From NCBI RefSeq assembly GCF_003340555.1, contig NZ_QPLJ01000003.1, positions 62,001-126,000 on the forward strand: a stretch of 64,000 nucleotides of DNA, in the 5' to 3' direction. A model generated the notes under the pieces. It ran no database searches. It saw only the letters and a program-made list of their open reading frames with translations, and was not told the origin of the DNA. Within the stretch, counting starts at the first letter, position 1, and the number at the start of each line of letters is the position of its first letter. This document shows positions 37,378 through 47,248 of this stretch, one piece after another. The position numbers were made by a program, and so were the translations under genes. This DNA comes from Jannaschia formosa (GTDB lineage: Bacteria > Pseudomonadota > Alphaproteobacteria > Rhodobacterales > Rhodobacteraceae).

Positions 37378-37412
37378 GAGAGGCGCGGCGAAAGCCGCGC
37401 CTCTCCTTCTTG
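37378..37412 (+). terminator. Strong intrinsic terminator closing the RTX block
   Basis: GAGAGGCGCGGC (37378-37389) and GCCGCGCCTCTC (37394-37405) form a perfect 12-bp stem with a GAAA tetraloop, followed by CTTCTTG. It ends transcription of the RTX genes ahead of the cation exporter. Confidence 0.85.
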
Positions 37413-37744
37413 CGCAGGGATCCGGTTCAGATGGTGGCCCACCACGCCAGCCGGCTGGAGGAGCCGTGATCTCTCGCCTTCACGGCGCGGGGGAGCAGGA
37501 AGACGGGATGGACAGCTTCTTCGGTCCGAATGGAGTCTGCGTCGCTGCGCGAGTCGCGTCCTCATCGAGATCCCGACCAGCGGGCGGGTCGCGACGGCCA
37601 TCGCCAACCTCGAGCCGCAGGATGACGCCCGTTCGGGATCGTCTGCGTGGTTCCGCGCGTTGGCCCCTTCGACAGGGTGCAGCAGGTTCGGGAGGCGGAT
37701 CTCTCGAACGACCATCACCCGCGGAAACGAGAGGAGGCGCCGGA
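37413..37744. other. Gap without supported gene upstream of CDF exporter
   Basis: About 330 bases. Several frames are open on both strands because of high GC, but none shows a ribosome site and a recognisable product. A stretch reading IEIPTSGRVATAIANLEPQDDA on the plus strand looks protein-like and could be a gene remnant. The promoter of the CDF gene must be here. Confidence 0.3.
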
Positions 37745-38731
37745 ATGGGGGCCGGACACGATCATCACGGCCATTCCCACGGCCCGACCCTGTCGCGCGA
37801 CGCCCCCGAGGGGGAGCGCCGTTCGAAGGAGCGCGCGATCGCCGTCGCGGCCCTGCTGACCGGCGGGTTCATGGGCGCCGAGGTCGTTGGCGGCCTCGTC
37901 TCGGGCAGTCTCGCGCTGCTGGCGGATGCCGGGCACATGCTGACCGATTTCGCCTCGCTGGTGCTCGCCTGGCTGGCCTTCCGCGTGGCTCGGCGCCCGG
38001 CGGACTGGAAGCGGACCTACGGCTTCGACCGCTTTTCGGTACTGGCGGCCTTCGTCAACGGGCTGACGCTGTTCGCCATCGCCGGCTGGATCGTGATCGA
38101 GGCCGTCGACCGCCTGCGCCATCCCGGAGAGGTGCTGGGGGGCCTGATGCTCTGGGTCGCGGTGGCTGGGCTCGTGGTGAACCTCGCCGCCTTCCTTGTG
38201 CTGTCGCGGACCGGGGGCGACAACCTCAACCTGCGCGCCGCGACGCTGCACGTCCTGGGCGACATGCTGGGCTCGGTCGCGGCCATCGTGGCGTCGCTGA
38301 TCGTCATCCGCACCGGCTGGACGCCGATCGACCCGATCCTGTCGGTGCTCGTGGCGGTCCTGATCCTGCGCTCGGCCTGGACCGTCCTGCGCGAGAGCGG
38401 GCACATCCTTCTGGAAGGCGCGCCCCCGGGCTTCGACGCGCGCGCCGTCTCGGCGGAGCTGGAGGCGCATGTCCCCGGCGTCGGCCGGGCCCACCATATC
38501 CATGCCTGGTCGATCACGCAGGAGCGCCCGATGGTGACCATGGAAATCGACCTCGCCCCCGGCGCCGACCCGTCGGAGGTCCGCGAGGCGGTAAAGGACC
38601 GGGTGCGGCGCAGCTTCGGCGTCGAGCACGTCACGGTCGAGCTCATCCCCGCGGACGGGCACGGCCACCGGGCCGAAGGCCGGGACCGGGCCGGGCCGTC
38701 CGGTCATGAACAGGTGATCCCGGGGAATTGA
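37745..38731 (+). CDS. Cation diffusion facilitator (zinc-type) exporter
   Basis: 328 residues from ATG 37745 after GAGAGGAGG. A His-rich N-terminus (MGAGHDHHGHSHG) is followed by six transmembrane helices (~35-220) carrying the paired HxxxD metal sites LADAGHMLTDFASL and ATLHVLGDMLGS, the hallmark of Zn-CDF antiporters such as CzcD/ZitB. The cytoplasmic C-terminal domain (~225-300) includes HHIHAWSITQERPMVTMEID. The tail is His/Gly-rich. It exports Zn2+ (possibly Co2+ or Cd2+) in exchange for protons. No metal-responsive regulator lies next to it. Confidence 0.92.
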   Translation: MGAGHDHHGHSHGPTLSRDAPEGERRSKERAIAVAALLTGGFMGAEVVGGLVSGSLALLADAGHMLTDFASLVLAWLAFRVARRPADWKRTYGFDRFSVLAAFVNGLTLFAIAGWIVIEAVDRLRHPGEVLGGLMLWVAVAGLVVNLAAFLVLSRTGGDNLNLRAATLHVLGDMLGSVAAIVASLIVIRTGWTPIDPILSVLVAVLILRSAWTVLRESGHILLEGAPPGFDARAVSAELEAHVPGVGRAHHIHAWSITQERPMVTMEIDLAPGADPSEVREAVKDRVRRSFGVEHVTVELIPADGHGHRAEGRDRAGPSGHEQVIPGN

Positions 38732-38946
38732 CACACTGCGGTGCCGCCGATGTGGCTTGACGGATGCAGGGCGGTGCCGACGGCCTGGCTTCGCGTCGAG
38801 GTCACATCCAGGGAGACCACGGCAGACGATCGATCCGGCTGCGAGACGCGCGGGGACGACTTCATGACGCTCGCCGCCCATGCCACCGTCGCGCCGGACG
38901 GCTCGGTCATGGGCGCGGGCGATGCCGGATCGCCCGCGGCCCGGCC
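38732..38946. other. Convergent intergenic region without supported gene
   Basis: 215 bases between the CDF exporter and the end of the sugar operon. No clear coding region or strong terminator hairpin is visible by eye. Confidence 0.35.
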
Positions 38947-40104
38947 CTACCCGTCGAGGCGCACCCAGCGGGCGTCGGCCTTCGACGAGCGCACGCAGGC
39001 ATCGACGAAGCGCACCCCGTCCAGCCCGTCCTGAACCGTCGGATAATGCGTCCCGCTCTCCGGCGCCCTGCCCTCGCGCGCGGCGAGGATGGCGTCGGCG
39101 GCCTCGGAATAGATGTTGGCGAAGCCCTCCAGATAGCCCTCGGGATGGCCCGGCGGCACGCGGCTGAGGCGTGTGCCGGCCTCCGTCGCGCCGGCGCCGT
39201 TGCGGGTCAGCAGGCGCTTCGGCTGCCCGAGCGGCGTGTGCCACAGGTAGTTCGGGTCTTCCTGCGCCCATTCGAATCCGCCCTTCTCGCCATAGACCCG
39301 CAGGCGCAGGGCGTTCTCGTTGCCCGGCGCGACCTGGCTGCACCAGAGCATCCCCTTCGCGCCCCCCTCGAAGCGCAGCAACACATGGCCGTTGTCGTCC
39401 ACGCGCCGGCCCTCGACGAAGGCGTCGAGATCGGCGGCAAGCTGGGTCGCGCGCAGGCCGGTCACGTAGCAGGCGAGGTTGTAGGCATGGGTGCCGATGT
39501 CGCCGGTCGACCCGCCCGCGCCGGAGCGTTCGGGATCGGTGCGCCACTCAGCCTGCTTGCCCTCCTGATGCTCGGTCAGCCAGTCCTGCGGGTATTCCAC
39601 CTGCACCACGCGGATGCGCCCGAGCGCACCATCGGCCACCATCTGCCTTGCCTGCCGGACCATCGGGTAGCCGGTATAGTTATGGGTCAGCACGAAGAGA
39701 GCGTCGGAATCTTCGGCCGCCTTCACCAGCTTCTTCGCGTCGGCCAGCGTCGAGGTCAGGGGCTTGTCGCAGATCACGTGGATGCCGCGCTTCAGGAACT
39801 CCCGCGCGGCGGCGTAATGGACGTGGTTCGGGGTGACGATGGAGACGGCCTCGATCCCGTCCTTCCGCCGCGCCTCGCGGCTCGCCATCTGCCTGAAGTC
39901 GTCGTAGCTGCGGGGGATGCCCAGCGCCTCGGCGCTGGCCCGCGCCTTGTCGGGCGTGGAGCTGAGCGCGCCGGCCACCAGCTCGAACCGGTCGTCGAGC
40001 CGGGCGGCGATGCGGTGGACCCCGCCGATGAAGGCGTCGTTGCCACCGCCGACCATGCCGAGCCGGATGCGGCGGCCGAGGGTTTCGTTGCGTCCCGTGA
40101 CCAT
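38947..40104 (-). CDS. Gfo/Idh/MocA family NAD(P)-dependent dehydrogenase
   Basis: 385 residues. A Rossmann N-terminal domain has LGMVGGGNDAFIGGVHRIAA and the EAVSIVTPNHVHYAAAREFL / HVICDKPLTSTLADAKKL signature, where the conserved Lys-Pro (DKP) and following Tyr/His act in catalysis. A C-terminal beta-sheet domain follows, with GTHAYNLACYVTG (catalytic His region). Members oxidise sugars, inositols or their phosphates. It is the last gene of the minus-strand sugar operon, 114 bp downstream of the isomerase gene with a palindromic repeat in the gap. Presumably it acts on the same imported substrate or its product. Confidence 0.9.
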   Translation of the reverse strand: MVTGRNETLGRRIRLGMVGGGNDAFIGGVHRIAARLDDRFELVAGALSSTPDKARASAEALGIPRSYDDFRQMASREARRKDGIEAVSIVTPNHVHYAAAREFLKRGIHVICDKPLTSTLADAKKLVKAAEDSDALFVLTHNYTGYPMVRQARQMVADGALGRIRVVQVEYPQDWLTEHQEGKQAEWRTDPERSGAGGSTGDIGTHAYNLACYVTGLRATQLAADLDAFVEGRRVDDNGHVLLRFEGGAKGMLWCSQVAPGNENALRLRVYGEKGGFEWAQEDPNYLWHTPLGQPKRLLTRNGAGATEAGTRLSRVPPGHPEGYLEGFANIYSEAADAILAAREGRAPESGTHYPTVQDGLDGVRFVDACVRSSKADARWVRLDG

Positions 40105-40126
40105 CTGGGGTCTCCTTGTTCTGGCG

Positions 40127-40195
40127 TCGGAGGGGGCTCTGCCCCCGCTCGCTTCGCTCGCCCCCCCGAGGCATCTCTGGCGAGAAGAGGGGGGC
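40127..40195. repeat. GC palindromic intergenic repeat
   Basis: GGGGGC-TCT-GCCCCC, then the self-complementary GCTCGCTTCGCTCG-type element and a CCCCCC/GGGGGG pair. Such short palindromic clusters are common between genes in GC-rich Rhodobacteraceae. It may stabilise or end mRNA between the isomerase and dehydrogenase genes. Confidence 0.45.
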
Positions 40196-40218
40196 GGCGC
40201 GTTAACCTTAATGAGGGG

Positions 40219-41274
40219 TTAATCGAGGCCGAGCATCCGGCGATTCGCCGCCTCGTCGGTGCCGCCTCCGGCGAAGTCGTCGAAGGCATGCTCGGTGACG
40301 CGGATGATGTGGTCGCGGACGAAGGCCGCGCCCTCGCGCGCGCCGTCCTCGGGGTGCTTGAGCGCGCATTCCCATTCGACCACGGCCCAGCCGTCGAAGT
40401 CGTTCGCGGCCATCTTCGAGAAGACCGCGCCGAAATCGACCTGGCCGTCGCCCGGACTGCGGAAGCGGCCCGCCCGGTCGACCCAGGACTGGTAGCCGCC
40501 ATAGACGCCCTGCCGCCCCGTCGGGTTCAGCTCCGCATCCTTGACGTGGAACATGCCGATCCGGTCTTTGTAGATGTCGATGTTGTCCAGATAGTCCATG
40601 TGCTGCAGCACGTAGTGGCTGGGATCGTAGAGCATCATCGCGCGGGGATGCTGGTCGACGCGGTCGAGGAACATCTCGTAGGTCGCGCCGTCATGCAGGT
40701 CCTCGCCCGGGTGGATCTCGTAGCAGAGATCGACGCCGCACTCCTCGGCATGGTCGAGAAGCGGGCGCCAGCGCTTCGCCAGTTCGTCGAAGGCGGTCTC
40801 GATCAGGCCGGCGGGGCGCTGCGGCCAGGGATAGACGTAAGGCCAGGCCAGTGCGCCGGAGAAGGTGGCTTGCGCCGTGAGCCCGAGGTTCCTCGACGCC
40901 GTCAGCGCCTTCCTCACCTGGTCGACGGCCCATTCCTGCCGCGCCTTTGGGTTGCCGCGCACGGAGGGGTCGGCGAAGCCGTCGAAGGCCTCGTCATAGG
41001 CCGGGTGGACGGCGACGAGCTGGCCCTGCAGATGGGTCGACAGCTCGGTCACCTCGATGCCGTTCGCCGCCGCCTGCCCCTTCCAGTCGTCGCAGTAGTC
41101 CTTCGACTCCGCCGCCCGGGCGAGGTCGAAGAGCCGCGCGTCCCAGCTGGGCACCTGCACGCCCTCGTAGCCGCAATCGGCGGCCCATTTCGTGATTGCG
41201 TCCCAGGAATTGAACGGCGCCGCGTCGCCGGCAAACTGCGCCAGGAACAGGGCCGGGCCCTTGATCGTCTTCAT
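40219..41274 (-). CDS. Sugar phosphate isomerase/epimerase (xylose-isomerase-like TIM barrel)
   Basis: 351 residues. AP-endonuclease-2-type TIM barrel: GYEGVQVPSWDARLFDL early, LCYEIHPGEDLHDG (metal Glu/His) in the middle, MLYDPSHYVLQHMDY, IGMFHVKDAEL and AVVEWECALKHPEDG late, together providing the Glu/Asp/His divalent-metal site. It would isomerise or epimerise a sugar or keto-sugar. Its ATG overlaps the LacI stop (ATGA), so it is coupled within the operon. The exact substrate is unknown; homologues are often found next to Gfo/Idh/MocA dehydrogenases as here. Confidence 0.88.
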   Translation of the reverse strand: MKTIKGPALFLAQFAGDAAPFNSWDAITKWAADCGYEGVQVPSWDARLFDLARAAESKDYCDDWKGQAAANGIEVTELSTHLQGQLVAVHPAYDEAFDGFADPSVRGNPKARQEWAVDQVRKALTASRNLGLTAQATFSGALAWPYVYPWPQRPAGLIETAFDELAKRWRPLLDHAEECGVDLCYEIHPGEDLHDGATYEMFLDRVDQHPRAMMLYDPSHYVLQHMDYLDNIDIYKDRIGMFHVKDAELNPTGRQGVYGGYQSWVDRAGRFRSPGDGQVDFGAVFSKMAANDFDGWAVVEWECALKHPEDGAREGAAFVRDHIIRVTEHAFDDFAGGGTDEAANRRMLGLD

Positions 41275-42314
41275 GTCTGTCCTCCCGTCGGCCCCGGATC
41301 GGGGACGTTCTCTTTCAAATGGATGTCGATGCGGATCCTCTCCTGCGCAGGGTCGAAGGGCGCGCCGTCCGCAGCGGCGCGCAGGAGCCGGATGGCGGAG
41401 CGCACGAGGTGCCCCGCATCCTGGGTGATGAGCGCGTCGAAGGTCCCGTCCATCAGCGCGGCGCGGGTCGTCGGCGTCAGCTCGTGCGCGATGACGGTCA
41501 GGTCACGGCGGCCGCCCAGCGCGCGGATCAGCCCCGCATTGCCCGCGGCCGACGAATAGATGCCGACCACGTCGGGGGTCAGCGCCTCGGCCAGAAGGGC
41601 GGCGACGCGGTCCGGATCGTCGCGCCCCTCCAGCGAGGCGGAGACCTCCATGCCGGGGAAGTCGGCGATGACCTGATCGAAGCCCTGCCGCCGCTCCAGA
41701 TGGTCGCGCGCCAGCCGCGAGCCGGTCAGGACGAGAACCCGGCCCGGGCGCGGCACGAAGCGGCCCATCAGCTGTGCCGCTGTGCGGCCCGCCCGCACGT
41801 TGTCGATGCCCACGAAATGGTTGCGCGGCGACGACGGCAGGTCCGAGACCAGCGCCACGACGGCCAGCCCGCGGCCGCGCGCGCGGCGCACGGCATCGCG
41901 GACCGAGGGCGTCTCGGGCCCGAAGACGGCGACCCCGTCGCCGGTGGCCGCGTCGAGCGCGGCGACCACGGCCTGCGGGTCGAAGGGCGCGACCGGGGTC
42001 ACGCGCAGCTGGGTACGGTGCAGGACGGGCCGCGTCGACTGCGCCGCGATCTCGCTGCGCAGCGAGGCGACGAACTCGTTCTCGGTGTCGGGCAGGACGA
42101 AGGTCAGGTCGTAGACCCGGCGCTTGGCGAGGTTGGCGGCGGCGGTGTCGCGGACATAGCCGATGCGCTCGATCGCCGCGCGGACGCGGGCGACGGTGGC
42201 CGCCCGCACGCCGGGGCGGCCGTTCAGCACCCGGTCCACGGTGGCGAGGCTGACCCCCGCCGCCTGCGCCACGTCCTGCGTGGTCGGCGCGGTGGTGCCC
42301 GCGCCTTCGGTCAT
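41271..42314 (-). CDS. LacI family transcriptional regulator of the sugar operon
   Basis: 347 residues. The N-terminal HTH is classic: TTQDVAQAAGVSLATVDRVLNGRPGVRAATVARV, with hinge helix AAANLAKR. A periplasmic-binding-protein-like effector domain (~70-335) follows, with FGPETPSV, HFVGIDNVRAGRTAAQLMGRF and VVGIYSSAAGN. It is expected to repress the operon until a sugar or sugar phosphate binds. The gene lies inside the operon, coupled by ATGA overlaps to the kinase gene upstream and the isomerase gene downstream. The 16-bp palindrome at 49692-49707 ahead of the first gene is its likely operator. Confidence 0.92.
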   Translation of the reverse strand: MTEGAGTTAPTTQDVAQAAGVSLATVDRVLNGRPGVRAATVARVRAAIERIGYVRDTAAANLAKRRVYDLTFVLPDTENEFVASLRSEIAAQSTRPVLHRTQLRVTPVAPFDPQAVVAALDAATGDGVAVFGPETPSVRDAVRRARGRGLAVVALVSDLPSSPRNHFVGIDNVRAGRTAAQLMGRFVPRPGRVLVLTGSRLARDHLERRQGFDQVIADFPGMEVSASLEGRDDPDRVAALLAEALTPDVVGIYSSAAGNAGLIRALGGRRDLTVIAHELTPTTRAALMDGTFDALITQDAGHLVRSAIRLLRAAADGAPFDPAQERIRIDIHLKENVPDPGPTGGQT

Positions 42315-43915
42315 GCTCCGGCGAGCCCCTCGAAGACTCGGGCGACCGCCTCGGCGCCGGGATCGGCATGGCCGGAGAGGTTCGCCTCAGGGACATAGGC
42401 GGCGCGGCCCGCCTTGGCCCGGGTGATCCGGGCGGTGGCATCGGCGCCCTCGCGCGCGGCCAACGCGGCGGCCGGCAGGCCCTGCGGCAGCGCGTCGAGC
42501 GCAGGGGCCAGCGCGTCGATCATCGTGCGGTCGCCGGGGCGGGCGCCGCCGACCTCCATCACCCGGGCGAGGCCGGCGCGCAGCGCGTCGGGCACCGAGG
42601 CGCCGCTGGCGCAGGCATCGCCCGCGGCGTTGAAGTAGATCGCGAGGATCACGCCCGACGAGCCGCCCATGGTCTGACTCAACGCGTTGCCCAGCGCCGG
42701 GAAGAGCTGCGTCAGGTCGGCGAGCGGCATCCGGTCGATGTCGCGCTTGAGCGCCCGCGCCGCCGTCGCGAGGGTGGACCCGGTGTCGCCGTCGCCGGAC
42801 TTGGCGTCGAGCGCGTTCAGGTCCGCCTCGGCCGCGATCAGCAGGTCGCAGATCGCGGTCAGGACGGCGCGGGTGCGCTGGTTCTCGGAGGGGATCGGCT
42901 CGATCGGGGTCAGCCCGTCGGGCAGCGGATCGACCCGCGGCTCCGTCAGCGCGGCGAGGCCCGGCCAGGCGGGCATCGGGACGGGAGCGGCGAGCAGCTC
43001 GGCCTCGCCCGGCGCGAGGTCCAGCACCGAGAGAGAGACGCCGTGCATGTCGAGCGAGGTCATCAGCCGGGCGGGGCCGATGACGTGGCCCGCGATGCCG
43101 GCGCGGTGGACGGCGCGGGTCAGGACCGAGAGCTCCAGCGGAGTGGTGGCGCCGAGATCGTTGATCAGCACGACACGCTCTCCACCGGACGGGGGCAGGC
43201 GCCCGGCCATCGTGGCGACGGCGGAATCGGCCCCGGCGAAGTCGATCTGCTCGACGCCCGGCTCGCCGTGGATGCCGAGGCCCAGCTCCGCCTTGCCGGC
43301 AGGGATACGGTCCTCGCGCGGGGAGCCGGGAACCGTGCAGGTCGAGAGCGACTTGCCGATGGAGGCGATGCGCGGGATCACGTCGCGCGCCTTGGCGGCG
43401 ATCTCGGCCAGCGGCGCCCCCTGCTCGGCCATGGCCCCGGCGATCTTGTGGACGAAGAGCGTGCCCGCGACCCCGCGCGCCTGCGGCAGGTCGGGCAGCG
43501 CCACGTCGTCGTCGACCACCACCATCTCGACCGACTTGCCCAAGGCGCGGGCGCGTTCCGCCGCGAGGCCGAAATTCAGCCGGTCGCCGGTGTAGTTCTT
43601 CACGATCAACAGGCAGCCCGGCTCGCCGGTGACGGCGAGGATGCCCGCAAGGACGGCCTCGACGGAAGGGCTGGCGAAGACCTCGCCGCAGACCGCCGCC
43701 GTCAGCATGCCGGGGCCGACGAAGCCCGCATGGGCCGGCTCGTGCCCGGAGCCGCCGCCGGAGACGAGCGCGACCTTCGACCGGTCCCAGCCGGCGCGGG
43801 TGGCGACCTTGATGTGCGGATAACCGTCGAGCCGGGCGAGCGCCCCGCCCGAGGCCGCGATCAGGCCGTCGATGGCCTCGATCACCAGGTCGGCCTTGTC
43901 GTTGATGAACTGCAT
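42311..43915 (-). CDS. Dihydroxyacetone-kinase-family kinase (DhaK-DhaL fusion, ATP-dependent)
   Basis: 534 residues. The DhaK domain (~1-330) has GGGSGHEPAHAGFVG, NYTGDRLNFGLA and the substrate-binding His in LGLGIHGEPG. After a linker, the DhaL domain (~345-530) shows the metal/ATP Asp cluster LDAKSGDGDTGSTLA and TMGGSSGVILAIYF. The fusion and lack of a PTS DhaM partner mark the ATP-dependent type. Substrates in this family include dihydroxyacetone and keto-tetroses or keto-pentoses such as erythrulose; neighbours (ABC importer, isomerase, MocA dehydrogenase) suggest a specific keto-sugar rather than plain dihydroxyacetone. ATGA overlap with the LacI gene. Confidence 0.9.
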   Translation of the reverse strand: MQFINDKADLVIEAIDGLIAASGGALARLDGYPHIKVATRAGWDRSKVALVSGGGSGHEPAHAGFVGPGMLTAAVCGEVFASPSVEAVLAGILAVTGEPGCLLIVKNYTGDRLNFGLAAERARALGKSVEMVVVDDDVALPDLPQARGVAGTLFVHKIAGAMAEQGAPLAEIAAKARDVIPRIASIGKSLSTCTVPGSPREDRIPAGKAELGLGIHGEPGVEQIDFAGADSAVATMAGRLPPSGGERVVLINDLGATTPLELSVLTRAVHRAGIAGHVIGPARLMTSLDMHGVSLSVLDLAPGEAELLAAPVPMPAWPGLAALTEPRVDPLPDGLTPIEPIPSENQRTRAVLTAICDLLIAAEADLNALDAKSGDGDTGSTLATAARALKRDIDRMPLADLTQLFPALGNALSQTMGGSSGVILAIYFNAAGDACASGASVPDALRAGLARVMEVGGARPGDRTMIDALAPALDALPQGLPAAALAAREGADATARITRAKAGRAAYVPEANLSGHADPGAEAVARVFEGLAGA

Positions 43916-43926
43916 TCGGGCCTCCG

Positions 43927-44915
<989 letters not shown>

Positions 44916-44916
<1 letters not shown>

Positions 44917-46004
44917 CAGATCACCCCCTCGTTCAGCTCCGACCGCAGCGCGCGGCCGGTGCCCTCGTCGAACATCGTGACCCGGGTTCCGTCTATCGTC
45001 AGCGCCGCCGTCTCGCCCGGGGCCATGCGCCGGTCGGCCGCGATCCGGGCCTTCACCTCGCCGAACCCGGTGTCGAGCGTGACGACCTGGCTGGTGCCCA
45101 GATACTCGGTCGCCGCGACGCGGCCGCGCAGCGGGCCGTCGTCGGTCAGCGCGATATGCTCGGGCCGCGCGCCCAGCACCAGCCGGCCCCGCGCGCCCTC
45201 CCGCGCCATGGGGATGGCCGTCTCGATCCCCCCGAGCGAGACGGAGGAGGCGCCTTCGGCCAAGACGCCCTCGAAGGGCAGGAAGTTCATCGACGGATCG
45301 CCGATGAAGTCGGCGACGAACATGGTGGCGGGCGTGTCGTAGATCTCGCGCGGGGTGCCGAACTGCTCGACCACGGCGTTGTTCATGACGACGATCTTGT
45401 CGCCCATCTGCATCGCCTCCAGCTGGTCGTGGGTGACGTAGACGGTCGTGGCCCCCATCCGGTCGTGCAGCGCACGCAGCTCCTCCGCCATCCGTTCCCG
45501 GAACTCGGCGTCGAGCGCGCCGAGCGGCTCGTCCATCATGAAGGCCTTCGGCTCGCGCACGATGGCCCGACCCAGCGCGACCCGCTGCCGGTCGCCGCCC
45601 GAGAGGCCGCCCACGGGCCGGTCGAGGATGTCGCGGATGCCGAGGATGCCCGCCACCTCGTCGAGCTTGGCCTTGATGCGGTTGCGCGGCCAGCCCTGGC
45701 TGACCAGCGGATAGGTGATGTTCTTGCGCACGTTCATGTGCGGGTAGAGCGCGAACATCTGGAAGACGAAGGCGATATCGCGTTCGCGCGCCAGCTTCTG
45801 GCTGACCTCCTCGCCGTCGAGATAGATCTCGCCCGAGGTCGGCAGCTCCAGCCCCGCGATCATCCGCAGCGTGGTCGTCTTGCCGCAGCCCGAGGGGCCG
45901 AGCAGCATGAAGAACTCGCCGTCCTCGATGGTGAAGGACGACTCGCGGACGGCGGTGAAGTCGCCGAACTGCTTGCGAAGGTCCCGGATCTCGATGGTGG
46001 CCAT
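44916..46004 (-). CDS. Sugar ABC transporter ATPase 1 (MalK/UgpC-type)
   Basis: 362 residues. Walker A GPSGCGKTTTLRMIAG, Q-loop FQMFALYPHMNV, signature GLSGGDRQRVALGRAIV, Walker B AFMMDEPLGALDAEFR, H-loop YVTHDQLEAMQM. TOBE-type C-terminus (~240-362) with LGARPEHIAL. It pairs with the following ATPase, with which it shares the general carbohydrate CUT1 profile but not close identity. It lies 2 bp after the small membrane protein gene. In Rhizobium glycerol uptake operons, paired ATPases plus a small membrane protein also occur, but the genes here are not clearly those. Confidence 0.93.
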
Positions 46005-46006
46005 GA

Positions 46007-46309
46007 CTATTCCGGAAAATGCGAGACGACGATGAACATCACCGTGCCGACCAGCGTGACGATGAAGCTGTAGGTGAAGAGCGCGATGGCGAAGGGCTGC
46101 ATCAGCATGACGACGCCCAGTGCGATCAGCACCGTCGCGACCATCTCCATCGGGCCGCGGCGCAGCCAGCGGGGCCAGCGCCCGTCGGAATGACCCTTGC
46201 CGCCGAGGCGCGGGGCCGGGGGGGCGAAGCGGCCCTGATCGTCCTCGGGCGGGACGCCGCCATAGCCGAGGCCGTGGCCCTCGCGCGCGGTGGGGTTGCG
46301 GTCGGTCAT
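46007..46309 (-). CDS. Small membrane protein of the sugar ABC operon
   Basis: 100 residues. A hydrophilic, Gly/Pro-rich N-terminus (~1-50, MTDRNPTAREGHGLGYGGVP) is followed by two closely spaced hydrophobic segments (~56-75 MVATVLIALGVVMLMQPFAI and ~78-97 FTYSFIVTLVGTVMFIVV). Its ATG overlaps the stop of the second permease gene (ATGA), and it ends 2 bp before the ATPase gene, so it is embedded in the transporter operon. I do not recognise a named family. It is probably an accessory subunit of the importer; function unknown. Confidence 0.75.
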   Translation of the reverse strand: MTDRNPTAREGHGLGYGGVPPEDDQGRFAPPAPRLGGKGHSDGRWPRWLRRGPMEMVATVLIALGVVMLMQPFAIALFTYSFIVTLVGTVMFIVVSHFPE

Positions 46310-47247
46310 TTGCGGACGGCTCCGAAGGTGATCCCCCGCAGCAGGTGCTTCCTGAGGACGATGGTGAAGATCATCACCGGCAGCAGGAACAGCGTCGCCC
46401 CCGCCGCGACCGCCGGCCAGTCGAGCCCCCCGACCCCGATGATCGTCGGGATGAAGGGCGGCGCCGTCTGCGCCGTGGCCGAGGTCAGCAGCACCGCGAA
46501 GGCGTATTCGTTCCAGGCGAAGATCAGGCAGAAGATCGCGGTCGAGGCGATGCCCGTCGCCGCCTGCGGCAGCACGACCTTGTAGAAGGCCTGGAACCGC
46601 GTGTAGCCGTCGATCAGGGCCGCTTCCTCGTATTCGCGGGGTATCTCGTCGATGAAGCCCTTCAGAAGCCATACGGCGAGCGAGATGTTCACCGCCGTGT
46701 AGAGCAGGATCATCCCCAGATGCGTGTCCGACAGCCCGAGTTGCCGGTACATCAGGAAGATCGGGATCGCGACGGCGATGGGCGGCATCATCCGCGTGGA
46801 CAGGATGAAGAACAGCAGATCGTCGGCCAGCGGGATGCGGAAGCGCGAGAAGGCATAGGCCGCCAGCGTGCCGAGGAAGATCGACAGGAAGGTCGAGCCG
46901 AAGCCGATGATGATCGAGTTGAGAAAGCGCTCGCCGAACTTCGACGGGCCGGCGATGACCATGTCGTACTGGCGCACGATCGCGTCGTACCAGGTCTCGG
47001 GCGGGCCAAGCGCCTCCAGGTCCTCGGGCGTGACCCGGGTGCGGGTCGTGAAGAGGTTGACGTAGCCCTCGAGCGTCGGATCGAACACGACCTTCGGCGG
47101 ATAGGAGATGGCATCGGCGGGCGACTTGAAGCCGGTCAGGATGATCCAGACCAGGGGGACCATCGTGATCAGGGCATAGGCGATGACCAGGACGGCGGCG
47201 ACGGTCTTGGACTTCTGCGACGGCTCGGTGACGGAGTAGCTGCTCAT
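46306..47247 (-). CDS. Sugar ABC transporter permease 2 (CUT1, MalG-like)
   Basis: 313 residues, six predicted transmembrane helices. The MalG/UgpE-type EAA loop is EYEEAALIDGYTRFQAFYKVVLPQAATG (key EAA...G...F..I.LP pattern). The N-terminal helix is LVIAYALITMVPLVWIILTGF. It forms the membrane channel with permease 1. It lies 1 bp after permease 1 and is coupled to the small membrane protein gene by an ATGA overlap. A long periplasmic loop (~45-105) is larger than in many CUT1 permeases. Confidence 0.92.
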   Translation of the reverse strand: MSSYSVTEPSQKSKTVAAVLVIAYALITMVPLVWIILTGFKSPADAISYPPKVVFDPTLEGYVNLFTTRTRVTPEDLEALGPPETWYDAIVRQYDMVIAGPSKFGERFLNSIIIGFGSTFLSIFLGTLAAYAFSRFRIPLADDLLFFILSTRMMPPIAVAIPIFLMYRQLGLSDTHLGMILLYTAVNISLAVWLLKGFIDEIPREYEEAALIDGYTRFQAFYKVVLPQAATGIASTAIFCLIFAWNEYAFAVLLTSATAQTAPPFIPTIIGVGGLDWPAVAAGATLFLLPVMIFTIVLRKHLLRGITFGAVRK

Positions 47248-47248
47248 C

